64,000 nt of DNA from Bog-532 sp965277615 (lineage in GTDB: Bacteria > Actinomycetota > Actinomycetes > Streptosporangiales > Streptosporangiaceae), in contig CBDIDG010000004.1 in NCBI GenBank assembly GCA_965277615.1, positions 434,001 through 498,000 on the forward strand, written 5' to 3'. The notes below the pieces were generated by a model that saw nothing but the letters and a program-made list of their open reading frames with translations, was not told where the DNA came from and did not search any database. Made by a program: the position numbers and the translations under genes. Below are positions 26,410 through 33,814 of this stretch, piece by piece; position 1 is the first letter of the stretch; each line of letters starts with the position of its first letter.

Positions 26410-26459
26410 GTCGGGGTACGGCCCGCGCCGGGCCGTCGGGGTACGGCCCGCTCCGGGCC
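26410..26459 (+). repeat. Two tandem 25-bp repeats
   Basis: A 25-bp unit starting GTCGGGGTACGGCCCG occurs twice head to tail with one mismatch. Each contains the near-palindrome GGCCCGCGCCGGGCC. They fill the gap between the depolymerase-like gene and the XRE regulator and end 23 bp before its ATG. They could be a double terminator/attenuator or a paired binding site. Confidence 0.6.
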
Positions 26460-26482
26460 GCGATCAGCTGAGGAGAACCGGG

Positions 26483-26914
26483 ATGGCGGACGAGCCCGAG
26501 GGCGACGCGCAGGCGGGCGGCCTGGGCGGCTACATCCGGCTGCAGCGGCAGCTGGCCGACCTGTCCCTGCGGCAGCTGTCCGACCTGACCAAGGTGTCCA
26601 ACGCCTACCTCAGCCAGGTCGAGCGCGGGCTGCACCAGCCGTCACTGCGGGTGCTGCGGTCTATCGCCGACGCGCTCAACCTGTCATCCGACATGCTGCT
26701 GTCGCAGGCCGGCATGGCGGCAGGCAGGGAGAGTCCGGACGGCCGCGGATCCGGCCCGGGGCCAGACGCTGGGTCCGGCGCTGGATCAGGTGCTGGGCCA
26801 GGCGCTGGGTCCGGCACCGAAGCGGCGATCCTGCGCGATCCCGGGCTCGGGCCGGAGGAGCGCGAGACACTGCTCCGCGTGTACCGCAGCCTGCGGCGAT
26901 CCCCCGGTGCATGA
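26483..26914 (+). CDS. XRE-type HTH regulator of the PHA module
   Basis: 143 residues with RBS GAGGAG. The N-terminal HTH_3 domain (about residues 13-70) reads GGYIRLQRQLADLSLRQLSD, then KVSNAYLSQVERG and ALNLSSDMLL. A Gly/Ser/Pro-rich linker with repeated GSGAGSGAGPGAG (about 85-110) leads to a short helical tail GPEERETLLRVYRSLRR. Such short XRE proteins occur beside phasins in actinomycetes and presumably sense granules or PHA, like PhaR. Control of the phasin promoter 100 bp downstream is inferred from position. Confidence 0.85.
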   Translation: MADEPEGDAQAGGLGGYIRLQRQLADLSLRQLSDLTKVSNAYLSQVERGLHQPSLRVLRSIADALNLSSDMLLSQAGMAAGRESPDGRGSGPGPDAGSGAGSGAGPGAGSGTEAAILRDPGLGPEERETLLRVYRSLRRSPGA

Positions 26915-26997
26915 CCTGGCGCTTGACCCCGGGCATGACCGGTGCTTGACCCCGGGCATGACCTGGCGCTTGACATACTGAGCAGCTTGCTTGACAT
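26909..26997 (+). repeat. Tandem 23-24-bp repeats before the phasin promoter
   Basis: Three successive units start GCATGACC and contain GCTTGACCCC or GCTTGACAT (26909-26932, 26933-26955, 26956 onward), and a fourth GCTTGACATG follows at 26989. The repeated GCTTGAC steps are 23, 24 and 21 bp apart, about two helical turns. The last TTGACA serves as the -35 of the phasin promoter, so the array looks like promoter-duplicated DNA or regulator sites. Its first bases overlap the XRE stop region. Confidence 0.7.
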
Positions 26998-27050
26998 GTA
27001 GAGCGGACGTGCGTACTATTTCAAGCACACGGTAAACACAAAGTACGCAC
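26991..27050 (+). promoter_or_regulatory. Near-consensus promoter and operator of the phasin gene
   Basis: TTGACA (26991-26996), a 17-bp spacer and TACTAT (27014-27019) form a near-ideal vegetative promoter, rare in such GC-rich DNA. An inverted repeat GTGCGTACT (27009-27017) / AGTACGCAC (27042-27050) overlaps the -10 and the start region, a perfect layout for repression. The phasin ATG follows 18 bp after the second arm. The XRE regulator upstream is the obvious candidate binder. Confidence 0.75.
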
Positions 27051-27067
27051 GACAGGGAGAACCCGCC

Positions 27068-27355
27068 ATGACCACCATCCAGGAGCAGTACTCCGAACTG
27101 ATCAAGCAGGGCCAGGACGCCAGCCGGGTCGCCATCGAGACGTGGACCCAGACGTTCCAGCAGGCCGCCGGCCAGCTGTCGGGCTCCGGGCTGATCCGCC
27201 CGGACCAGGTGATCGACCAGGTCTTCGACTTCGCCGGGCAGATCCTCAACGCCCAGCGCGACTTCGCCAAGCAGCTCGTCGCCACCGGCACCGCGATGGC
27301 GGAGAAGGCCCGCGACGGCGTGTCACAGGCCGCTGGAACCGCCCACCAGAACTGA
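27068..27355 (+). CDS. phaP: Phasin-like PHA granule-associated protein
   Basis: A 95-residue all-helical amphipathic protein with AGGGAGAA before the ATG. It is rich in Gln/Ala, with heptad-like FQQAAGQLSGSG and VIDQVFDFAGQILNAQRDFAKQLV. These features match short actinobacterial phasins that coat PHA granules. It lacks any catalytic motif. Strong promoter, operator and PHA neighbours support the assignment; the family call rests on composition and context rather than a signature motif. Confidence 0.8.
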   Translation: MTTIQEQYSELIKQGQDASRVAIETWTQTFQQAAGQLSGSGLIRPDQVIDQVFDFAGQILNAQRDFAKQLVATGTAMAEKARDGVSQAAGTAHQN

Positions 27356-27424
27356 CCGCGCGACCGACGGGGCCCGGCCGCGGCCGGGCCCGCAAGGCAC
27401 GGAGTTCGGCCGGTGGCGCGGCGG

Positions 27425-27517
27425 CGGAGGTGGACGGGAATCGAACCCGCCGGCGGCGCGGAGCACCGCCCACCGGTTTTGAAGACCGGGGCGCCCACCA
27501 GGAACGCTGACACCTCC
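27425..27517 (-). tRNA. selC: tRNA-Sec (anticodon UCA)
   Basis: On the minus strand a 93-nt tRNA-like sequence begins GGAGGTGT and ends CCACCTCC plus discriminator G. The anticodon loop is CTTCAAA with TCA at positions 34-36, flanked by CCGGT/ACCGG. A long extra arm (GGCGG...CCGCC) and a T-loop TTCGATT follow. The length, long variable arm, UCA anticodon and G73 identify selenocysteine tRNA. CCA is not encoded. The eighth acceptor pair appears mismatched. It implies SelA, SelB and SelD elsewhere in the genome; none is in this window. Confidence 0.93.
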
Positions 27518-27563
27518 ACGCCATCGGCCGCGATCCGAACCTACTGGATTCAGCGGCCGCGGC

Positions 27564-28244
27564 TCACTTCGGTGGCCGTCGTCCGCCCGAACCGTAGGCC
27601 ACCACGTTGTCGGCATAGTGATGGGTGGCGTAGTCGAACGGGCCGCCGCAGGTGATGATGACCAGGCGGGTGCCGGTCCCCGGCGGGGTGAGCAGCCCGG
27701 CCGGCACGCGGCCTTTCTGATAGGTGCGCACGCCGTCTATCGCCCAGTGCTCGGGCCCCGCGGTGGTCTGGACGGTGACCCGGGCCCCCGGGCGCAGGTT
27801 ACGCACCTCGTACAGGGCGCCCGGCCCGACTCCTTCCATATCGACGTGTCCGTCGATAACCAGCTCCGAGGTGGACGGCATCCACCAGCCGACGTGGGCG
27901 GGGTCGCTAGGCACGCCCAGCGCGCCCGCCGTCACCGACTCGGGCGACGCTGGAGCCGACACCTCCAGGCTGGGAATCTCGATCGACTGCGCACCGACGG
28001 GCAGCACGGCCGGCATGGCCGGGGCGGGTGGCACGGCGGGCCTGGCCGCCGATGGGGCGGCAGACGGCGCGGCTGCGGTGGCTCGGGCCGGCTGGGCCAG
28101 GGCCGGGGCCGGACCCGCGCTGGGCAACCGGGGCTGGTGGACCAGGATGCCCCAGGCTGCCAGCGCGAGCAGCGTCAATCCCAGCCCCGCCGGGAGGACC
28201 CACCAGCGGCGGCGAAGCCACTGGTGAGCCGGTCCGACTATCAC
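27564..28244 (-). CDS. Class F sortase
   Basis: 226 residues from a GTG start. A transmembrane helix (about residues 14-34) is followed by an Ala/Pro-rich spacer and the sortase beta-barrel. Key motifs are the catalytic His in VIDGHVDMEG and the Cys in VIITCGGPFD, with HYADNVVAYG after it, as in actinobacterial class F enzymes. In that last region an Arg is often found; here it reads ATHHYADN, so the third catalytic residue is not obvious. It is anchored outside the membrane and should join surface proteins to the wall. The DUF4142 protein upstream in the same operon is a possible client. Confidence 0.88.
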   Translation of the reverse strand: MIVGPAHQWLRRRWWVLPAGLGLTLLALAAWGILVHQPRLPSAGPAPALAQPARATAAAPSAAPSAARPAVPPAPAMPAVLPVGAQSIEIPSLEVSAPASPESVTAGALGVPSDPAHVGWWMPSTSELVIDGHVDMEGVGPGALYEVRNLRPGARVTVQTTAGPEHWAIDGVRTYQKGRVPAGLLTPPGTGTRLVIITCGGPFDYATHHYADNVVAYGSGGRRPPK

Positions 28245-28253
28245 TGGCGAGTT

Positions 28254-29006
28254 CTAACTGACGCGGGTGCTACGGACCCGGCGGCGCAGGCCGAACGCAC
28301 CGGTGCCGACCAGCAGGACTGCGCCGATCGCTCCGGCGGCGAGCCACGGAGCGTTGTCAGCGGGCTGGATCGCGGCCAGGCCACCGGTGCCGGCGTTCAC
28401 ACCGGGCACGCTGGACACCGACCCACCCAGAGCCGTGTAGTCGCTCTCGGCCATCTGCAGGTGCTTCTCCGCCACGGGCAGATAGGCACTGGCGTTGTTC
28501 ATGACCGCGGTGCTGGAGCCGCTGGCCAGCTCGGTCCTGGTCGCGCTGATGCTGAGCTCGTGGCCCTGGATCTGGGTCGAGTCGTAGGTAGCGTCAAACT
28601 GGCTCGACGCCACCGTCTTCAGCTTGGCCGCCTGGGCCTGCTGCGTGGCGCTGGGTGCGCTGGGCAGCGTGATGCCTGCTTGCGACGCGACTGACTTCAG
28701 TGAAGCCAGTGCCTTAGTGTGGTCGCTGATGGTGACCTGCGCCATCATCTTGGTGGCCGAGTGTGAGGCCCGCTGCTGGGCGAGCTGGCCGATCGCGATC
28801 TCAGCCAGGTCGGTCTGGGCCGTGGCCTGAGCCCAGCTGGTGTCCTGGGCCGAGGCGGTCACGGTCCGGGCCTGAGGGTGAGCCGACCCGGCCGAGGTGA
28901 CGGTGGCCGCTCCCGCGGGCACCGCACCCAGCAGGAGCCCGGAGCCGACGGCCAGCCCGGCCGCGGAAACCATCGCGGCCGTCGCGGCCCGATTCAGTGA
29001 TTTCAT
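28254..29006 (-). CDS. DUF4142 surface protein with C-terminal membrane anchor
   Basis: 250 residues with RBS GGAGG. A signal peptide of about 34 residues ends GAVPAGAAT. A helical DUF4142 domain follows (DLAEIAIGQLAQQRASH, HTKALASLK, QIQGHELSISATRTEL). The C-terminus is NAPWLAAGAIGAVLLVGTGAFGLRRRVRSTR, a hydrophobic helix plus Arg-rich tail like sortase substrates, but without an LPXTG or LAXTG motif. It lies 10 bp upstream of the class F sortase gene on the same strand. Non-canonical sorting or simple membrane anchoring are both possible. Confidence 0.88.
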   Translation of the reverse strand: MKSLNRAATAAMVSAAGLAVGSGLLLGAVPAGAATVTSAGSAHPQARTVTASAQDTSWAQATAQTDLAEIAIGQLAQQRASHSATKMMAQVTISDHTKALASLKSVASQAGITLPSAPSATQQAQAAKLKTVASSQFDATYDSTQIQGHELSISATRTELASGSSTAVMNNASAYLPVAEKHLQMAESDYTALGGSVSSVPGVNAGTGGLAAIQPADNAPWLAAGAIGAVLLVGTGAFGLRRRVRSTRVS

Positions 29007-29086
29007 GTCTTAACCTCCACGAAGTATCCGGTGACACCGCCTGCTTGCCTGGGCCATAGAGGTTAAACAGGATTTTTAGGGTTACT

Positions 29087-29101
29087 TATGCATCATGCAT
29101 A
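29087..29101. promoter_or_regulatory. Perfect 15-bp palindrome upstream of MerR-DICT gene
   Basis: TATGCATCATGCATA is a perfect palindrome about the central C, in an AT-rich patch (about 29064-29112) between the divergent DUF4142 and MerR-DICT genes. It lies 25 bp before the MerR-type start. MerR regulators bind such elements between promoter boxes, so autoregulation is likely. Confidence 0.55.
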
Positions 29102-29126
29102 GCTGTATATAACTGGAAGGGTGGCG

Positions 29127-29969
29127 ATGACGGGACCGGCTGACGGCATGACCATCGGTGAGCTGGCCGAACGCACCGGCGTGCCCGCGGCGACGCTGCG
29201 CAGCTGGGAAGCTCGCTACCGCTTCCCCCGGCCGCAGCGGATGGACAGCGGGCATCGCCGGTACGCCCCGGCTGACGTGGCGCTGATCGAGGAAGTACTG
29301 CGGCAGCGCGCCGCCGGGCTGAGCCTGCCCACGGCCATCGCTCAGGCCGGCCGGCCCGCGCCCGCCGACCCGTCGGTGTTCGCCCTGCTGCGCCGCCGTC
29401 ATCCCGAACTGCAGCCCCAGGTGCTGCGCAAGTCCACGCTGCTCGGCCTGACCCGGGCGATCGAGGACGAGTACTGCGCCCGGGCCGAACACGCGATCCT
29501 GTTCGCCAGCTTCCAGCAGGAGCACTACTACCGCCGATCCGAAGATCGCTGGAACGAGCTGGCCCGGACGGCCGAGTCGGTCACGGTCTTCGCGGACTTC
29601 GCCACGGCGGCCGGAGGCGACGGTGAGCCGACGCAGGTTCCGGTCCCGGCCGGGGCGCCGCTGCGGCGGGAATGGATGCTCGTGTGCGAAGCCCCCGACT
29701 ACCCGGCCTGCCTGACCGGCTGGGAGATTCCCGGTCAGCGCGGGGCCGCCGAAGCCAACCGCCGGTTCGAGGCGCTGTGGACCCTCGATCCCCGTCCGGT
29801 GCGGGAAGCCGCGCACACCTGCGCTCGGCTGGCGGAATCGTTCAGCCCCGGTCTCGGCCTGGCCGGCCGCCTGCCCACCGAGCCCGCCCCGCCCGTCTCG
29901 GCCGACCTGCAGCGCGCCACCGCGCTGCTGACCCGGATGGCCAGCTACCTCGACCACCACCCCACCTGA
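29127..29969 (+). CDS. MerR-type regulator with DICT sensory domain
   Basis: About 280 residues; ATG chosen because GGAAGG lies 6 bases upstream (a GTG two codons earlier is possible). The N-terminal MerR winged helix has MTIGELAERTGVPAATLRSW and the recognition wing HRRYAPADVALI. From about residue 105 a DICT sensory domain follows: TLLGLTRAIEDEYCARAEH, FASFQQEHYYRRSEDRW, and MLVCEAPDYPACLTGWEIPG. DICT domains are associated with light-responsive GGDEF/EAL signalling proteins, so a light or redox signal is possible. The Ddn-like gene follows on the same strand. Confidence 0.9.
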   Translation: MTGPADGMTIGELAERTGVPAATLRSWEARYRFPRPQRMDSGHRRYAPADVALIEEVLRQRAAGLSLPTAIAQAGRPAPADPSVFALLRRRHPELQPQVLRKSTLLGLTRAIEDEYCARAEHAILFASFQQEHYYRRSEDRWNELARTAESVTVFADFATAAGGDGEPTQVPVPAGAPLRREWMLVCEAPDYPACLTGWEIPGQRGAAEANRRFEALWTLDPRPVREAAHTCARLAESFSPGLGLAGRLPTEPAPPVSADLQRATALLTRMASYLDHHPT

Positions 29970-30080
29970 CCCGCTCCGCGGTTCGGTCACGGTCCGCGGC
30001 GCGGTCACGTTCCGCGGGCGCCGGGCGTCATATCGGCGAGACGATCCAGGCCGGATCGGGTGACCGCGGAGGAGAACGAG

Positions 30081-30551
30081 ATGACCGAGGCGATATCGGG
30101 CCAGCAGGCCCAGACCCTGCCAGGGCAAAGCCTGGTCAACCGCATCATGCGAGGCCTGCTGAGCACGCCGCTGCTGTCCCGGCTGGTGGGCCGCCGGCTG
30201 GTCACGCTGGACGTCGTGGGCCGAAAATCGGGGCGGCACTACTACATCCCGGTGGCCTACACCCGGCACCAGGGGGACCTGCTCATCGGCTCCCCCTTCG
30301 GCTGGACCCGTAACCTGCGCACCGGCGAGCCGGTGCAGCTGCGGCTCCAGGGCCGCCGCCGGACGGCCGACGTCCGGGTCATCGCGGACGAGCCGGGCGT
30401 GGTCGACGCCTACGCGGTCATGGCCCGCGACAACCGCAACTTCGCCAAGTTCAACCACATCGGCTTCGACGCCAGCGGCCGCCCCCGGCCCGCTGACCTG
30501 CACGGAGCATGGGCCGCGGGAGCGCGGGCCTTCCGGCTGACGCCGCGCTGA
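30081..30551 (+). CDS. Ddn-like F420-dependent nitroreductase family protein
   Basis: 156 residues starting MTEAISG behind GGAGGA. The split-barrel core has VTLDVVGRKSGRHYYIPVAY, then LLIGSPFGWTRNLRTGEPV and the VMARDNRNFAKFNHIGFD region, matching the F420H2-dependent Ddn/quinone reductase family of actinomycetes. Members reduce quinones or other substrates with deazaflavin. It is separated by about 110 bp from the MerR-DICT gene. An 18-bp direct repeat CGGTCACG(G/T)TCCGCGG lies just upstream (29984-30017). Confidence 0.85.
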   Translation: MTEAISGQQAQTLPGQSLVNRIMRGLLSTPLLSRLVGRRLVTLDVVGRKSGRHYYIPVAYTRHQGDLLIGSPFGWTRNLRTGEPVQLRLQGRRRTADVRVIADEPGVVDAYAVMARDNRNFAKFNHIGFDASGRPRPADLHGAWAAGARAFRLTPR

Positions 30552-30704
30552 CCGGCCGCTGACCGGCAGGTCAGGGCCGGTGGGCCGGTGTGACCCGACA
30601 CACACCCGGGGGCGGAAAGAAACGAGGGAATGACCTGCGTTTAGCCTTGAGGTAAGCGCAGCTACTAACTTCGTTTTTCTTTGACCTCGTCCCAAGGTGA
30701 GCTG

Positions 30705-32249
30705 ATGACAACTCCGGACACATCGAGCGCGCAGGTGGGGAACACCGCCGACGCCGACGTTGACCCGAACTACGCCCGGCGCTGGTGGATCCTGGCCGTC
30801 CTGGGCCTGGCCCAGCTCATGGTGGTGCTCGACGTCACGATTGTGAACATCGCGCTGCCGCACGCCCAGGCCTCGCTGGTCTTCTCCAACACCGACCGGC
30901 AGTGGATCGTCACCGGTTACTCGCTCGCGTTCGGCAGCCTGCTGCTGCTGGGGGGCAGGATCGCGGACCTGTTCGGCCGCAGGCGCGTCTTCCTGATCGG
31001 GATCGTCGGCTTCGCCGTGGCCTCGGCCTTCGGCGGCGCGGCCCAGAACTTCGACATGCTGCTGGCCGCCCGCGTGCTGCAGGGCGCGTTCGGCGCGCTG
31101 CTCGCGCCGGCCACGCTGTCCCTGCTGACCACGACGTTCACCGACCCGCAAGAGCGCACCAAGGCGACCGGCATCTACGGCGGTATCGCCGGGGCCGGCG
31201 CGTCGGTCGGGCTGCTGCTCGGTGGCTTCCTGACCGAGTACCTGAACTGGCGCTGGGTCATGTACGTGAACGTGGTGATCGCGGCGTTCGCGCTCACGGG
31301 CGGCGCCATGCTGCTCAAGCGCGTCGCCGCCCCGGCGCACCGCCCGAAGCTGGACATCGTGGGTACCGTGCTGGGCGCGGCCGGCCTGTTCTGCCTGGTC
31401 TTCGGGTTCTCGAACGCGTCCATGTCGTCGGGCAGCTCGGGCTGGACCAAGCCGGGGACGTGGGGGACGCTGGTCGCCGGAGTGATCCTGCTCGTCGCGT
31501 TCGTCCTAGTCGAACAGCGGGTGGCGAACCCGCTGCTGCCGCTCCGGGTCGTCCTGGACCGCAACCGCGGTGGCGCCTACATGGCGATGTTCCTGGCCGC
31601 GATCGGCATGTTCGGCGTGTTCCTGTTCCTGACGTACTACCTGGAGGACACCCTCCGCTACAGCGCGGTCAAGACCGGTCTCGCGTTCCTGCCGCTGACC
31701 TTGATCCTGGTCGTGGTGGCGGCGCTTGGTAACACGATCCTGCTGACCCGGGTCAGCCCGCGGATCGCGGTGCCGATCGGCCTGGTGCTGTCCGGCGTGG
31801 CCATGGCCCTGCTGACCCGTATCAGCCTGCAGTCCGACTACGTGTCCGACGTGCTGCCCTCGCTGCTGCTGCTGGGCGTGGGGCTCGGCCTGGTGTTCGC
31901 GCCGGCGTTCACGCTCGGCACCCTGGGTGTCGACCGGGATGACGCGGGCGTGGCGTCGGCCTCGATCAACGTCGCCCAGCAGATCGGCGGCTCGATCGGC
32001 ACCTCGCTGCTGAACACGATCGCGGCCACCGCCGCGACCAGTTACATCGTGGCACACGCGGCGTCGGCCACCTCGGCCGCGGCCAAGGGGCTGGTGGCGC
32101 AGAACGGGCTGATCCACAGCTACCACGTGGTGTTCTGGGTCGCGGCCGGGGTCTTCGCCGGTGCCGCGGTGCTGACCGCCCTGGTGCTCCGCTCCGGCGT
32201 GGCGATCCCGCGTGAAAGCGCCGAGACGCCCGCGGCGGTGCACGTCTGA
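30705..32249 (+). CDS. DHA2-type MFS multidrug exporter
   Basis: 514 residues, fourteen hydrophobic helices. The start MTTPDTSSAQ follows AAGGTGAG. Motif C-like and drug-proton antiporter signatures include VLDVTIVNIALPHAQ, ADLFGRRRVFLIG and the DHA2-typical GGIAGAGASVGLLLGG. It exports hydrophobic compounds with proton antiport at the cytoplasmic membrane. Its stop overlaps the ATG of a TetR gene by one base, so regulator and pump are co-translated and probably form an inducible resistance unit. Confidence 0.93.
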   Translation: MTTPDTSSAQVGNTADADVDPNYARRWWILAVLGLAQLMVVLDVTIVNIALPHAQASLVFSNTDRQWIVTGYSLAFGSLLLLGGRIADLFGRRRVFLIGIVGFAVASAFGGAAQNFDMLLAARVLQGAFGALLAPATLSLLTTTFTDPQERTKATGIYGGIAGAGASVGLLLGGFLTEYLNWRWVMYVNVVIAAFALTGGAMLLKRVAAPAHRPKLDIVGTVLGAAGLFCLVFGFSNASMSSGSSGWTKPGTWGTLVAGVILLVAFVLVEQRVANPLLPLRVVLDRNRGGAYMAMFLAAIGMFGVFLFLTYYLEDTLRYSAVKTGLAFLPLTLILVVVAALGNTILLTRVSPRIAVPIGLVLSGVAMALLTRISLQSDYVSDVLPSLLLLGVGLGLVFAPAFTLGTLGVDRDDAGVASASINVAQQIGGSIGTSLLNTIAATAATSYIVAHAASATSAAAKGLVAQNGLIHSYHVVFWVAAGVFAGAAVLTALVLRSGVAIPRESAETPAAVHV

Positions 32250-32890
32250 TGACCGTTTCCGCGGCGGCCGTAGGCGGGACGCGACGGCTCCGGGCGGACG
32301 CCGTCCGGAACCGTCAGCGGCTCATCGACGCCGCCGCGGAGGTGTTCGCCGCGCGCGGGCTCGACGCCACGCTGGACGACATCGCGCGGCACGCCGGGGT
32401 CAACGTGGCCACCGCCTACCGGCACTTCGCCAACAAGCACGAGCTCGCGCATGAGTTCCTGCGGCAGTGTGTCGACCGGGCCGTGGCCACGGCCGAGGAG
32501 GCGGCGGCCGAGCCCGACCCCTGGATCGGGCTGACCCAGTTCCTGGAGCGGTCGCTGGAGATGATCTCCTCCAACCGTGCGCTGGTGGACGTGCTGACCC
32601 GGGCCTACGGCGCCGAGCACTTCACGGAGATGCTGCAGCGGTCCTGGGGGCCGCTGGAGGAGCTGCTGGCCCGGGGCCGGGCCGCGGGCGTGGTGCGGGC
32701 CGACATCGGGGTGACCGATTTCCCGCCCATCCTGGAGATGCTGGGCTCGGTCACTGGGCACGGCGAGCCCTGCCTGCCGCACCGCTACATCGGCCTCATC
32801 CTGGCCGGGCTGCGCCCCGACCCGGATCCGCTGCCCGGTGAGCCCATCACCCGGGAGCGGCTGCTCGAGCTGGTGGCGGCCAAGGCCTGA
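32249..32890 (+). CDS. TetR family transcriptional regulator of the MFS pump
   Basis: 213 residues. The HTH (about residues 15-60) reads RLIDAAAEVFAARGLDATLD then DIARHAGVNVATAYRHF, followed by a ligand-binding domain with HEFLRQCVDRAVATAEEAA. It overlaps the MFS gene by one base and is thus its downstream partner. Repression of the pump relieved by substrate is the normal logic. No obvious operator was found near the MFS start, though the 150 bp upstream hold an AT-rich stretch. Confidence 0.92.
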   Translation: MTVSAAAVGGTRRLRADAVRNRQRLIDAAAEVFAARGLDATLDDIARHAGVNVATAYRHFANKHELAHEFLRQCVDRAVATAEEAAAEPDPWIGLTQFLERSLEMISSNRALVDVLTRAYGAEHFTEMLQRSWGPLEELLARGRAAGVVRADIGVTDFPPILEMLGSVTGHGEPCLPHRYIGLILAGLRPDPDPLPGEPITRERLLELVAAKA

Positions 32891-32925
32891 CCGGGCCCGG
32901 CGGCGCTGGCCCGGCGGCGCTGGCG

Positions 32926-33753
32926 CTAGCTCGCGTACTCCAGGATCTCCACCGGGTCCCCGATCCGGATCTGGCCCGGAGTGTCGGGGATGACGTTCTG
33001 CCCGAACACCAGGCTCTGGCCGAAGCGGCGCTTGCGAGCCAGCATCCGCAGCGGCTGGGAGCCACGCGCGCCGGTGAACTGGTCGGTCGTGGTGACCACG
33101 CACCGGCCGCAGGGCTTGGCCACCCGGAAGGTCACCGCGCCGATCCGCACCCGGCGCCACCGGTCCTCGGCCCAGGGCCCGAAGCCGGTCACGACCGCGT
33201 TGGGCCGGAACCGGTTCATCGGCAGCGGCTGGTCCCCGTCCGCGGCCAGCCAGTCACCGAGCTGGTCCAGCGAGGCCACGTTGGTCACCAGCAGCGGGTA
33301 CCCGTCGGCGAAGCTGACCACGTCCCCGTCCGCGCCGAACTCCGGGTCGACCGCGCGGCGGGTCGGGTCATCGAGGTAGACGAGCCGGACCGGCTGGTCC
33401 AGGTAGGCCGAGAACCAGGCGTCGGCCGCTGCTCCGGCCGCGGCGGCCAGTACGGCCGAACCCCACACGCTCACCTTGAGCAGCTCATCGGGCTCCGGGG
33501 CCGGGACCGACAGCGGCGGGCGCCCCGGCGCGGAGACATCGATACTGCCCGCTGGCGCTGGACCTGGCCGTGGCCCTGGCCCGACCACGACGCGCGCGAG
33601 CGCGGGCTGTTCCCGCTGGCTGACGAAGCGGAAGTTGGCGTCGACGATGAGCCACCGGCGATCGCCCGCCAGCCCCCACGGCTCGACGGCCGATGCGCGG
33701 AGGTCGATGCCCCGGCAGCCCTTCACGGGATAAATGTGTATCGATGTCAGCAC
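32926..33753 (-). CDS. MOSC domain protein (MOSC N + MOSC)
   Basis: 275 residues with an N-terminal MOSC beta-barrel (SIHIYPVKGCRGIDL, WGLAGDRRWLIVDA, FVSQREQPALARV) and the C-terminal MOSC domain with FRPNAVVTGFGPWAEDRW, the metal/sulfur Cys in KPCGRCVVTT, and FGQNVIPDTPG. This is the YiiM/mARC-like family involved in molybdenum-cofactor sulfuration or N-hydroxylated compound reduction. The start GTG begins at HIYPVKG; the exact start is uncertain. It is divergent from hemD by 61 bp. Confidence 0.88.
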   Translation of the reverse strand: MLTSIHIYPVKGCRGIDLRASAVEPWGLAGDRRWLIVDANFRFVSQREQPALARVVVGPGPRPGPAPAGSIDVSAPGRPPLSVPAPEPDELLKVSVWGSAVLAAAAGAAADAWFSAYLDQPVRLVYLDDPTRRAVDPEFGADGDVVSFADGYPLLVTNVASLDQLGDWLAADGDQPLPMNRFRPNAVVTGFGPWAEDRWRRVRIGAVTFRVAKPCGRCVVTTTDQFTGARGSQPLRMLARKRRFGQSLVFGQNVIPDTPGQIRIGDPVEILEYAS

Positions 33754-33814
33754 CTTTCTATGATCAGCCACCACGGACGGTGCAAGGAAGACGGACCAGG
33801 GGTATGGAGGCGAG

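Noticed and set aside
26909..26997. GCTTGAC repeats as a CRISPR-like array
   Set aside because: The units are head to tail with no spacers and lie on promoter DNA; better seen as regulator or promoter repeats.
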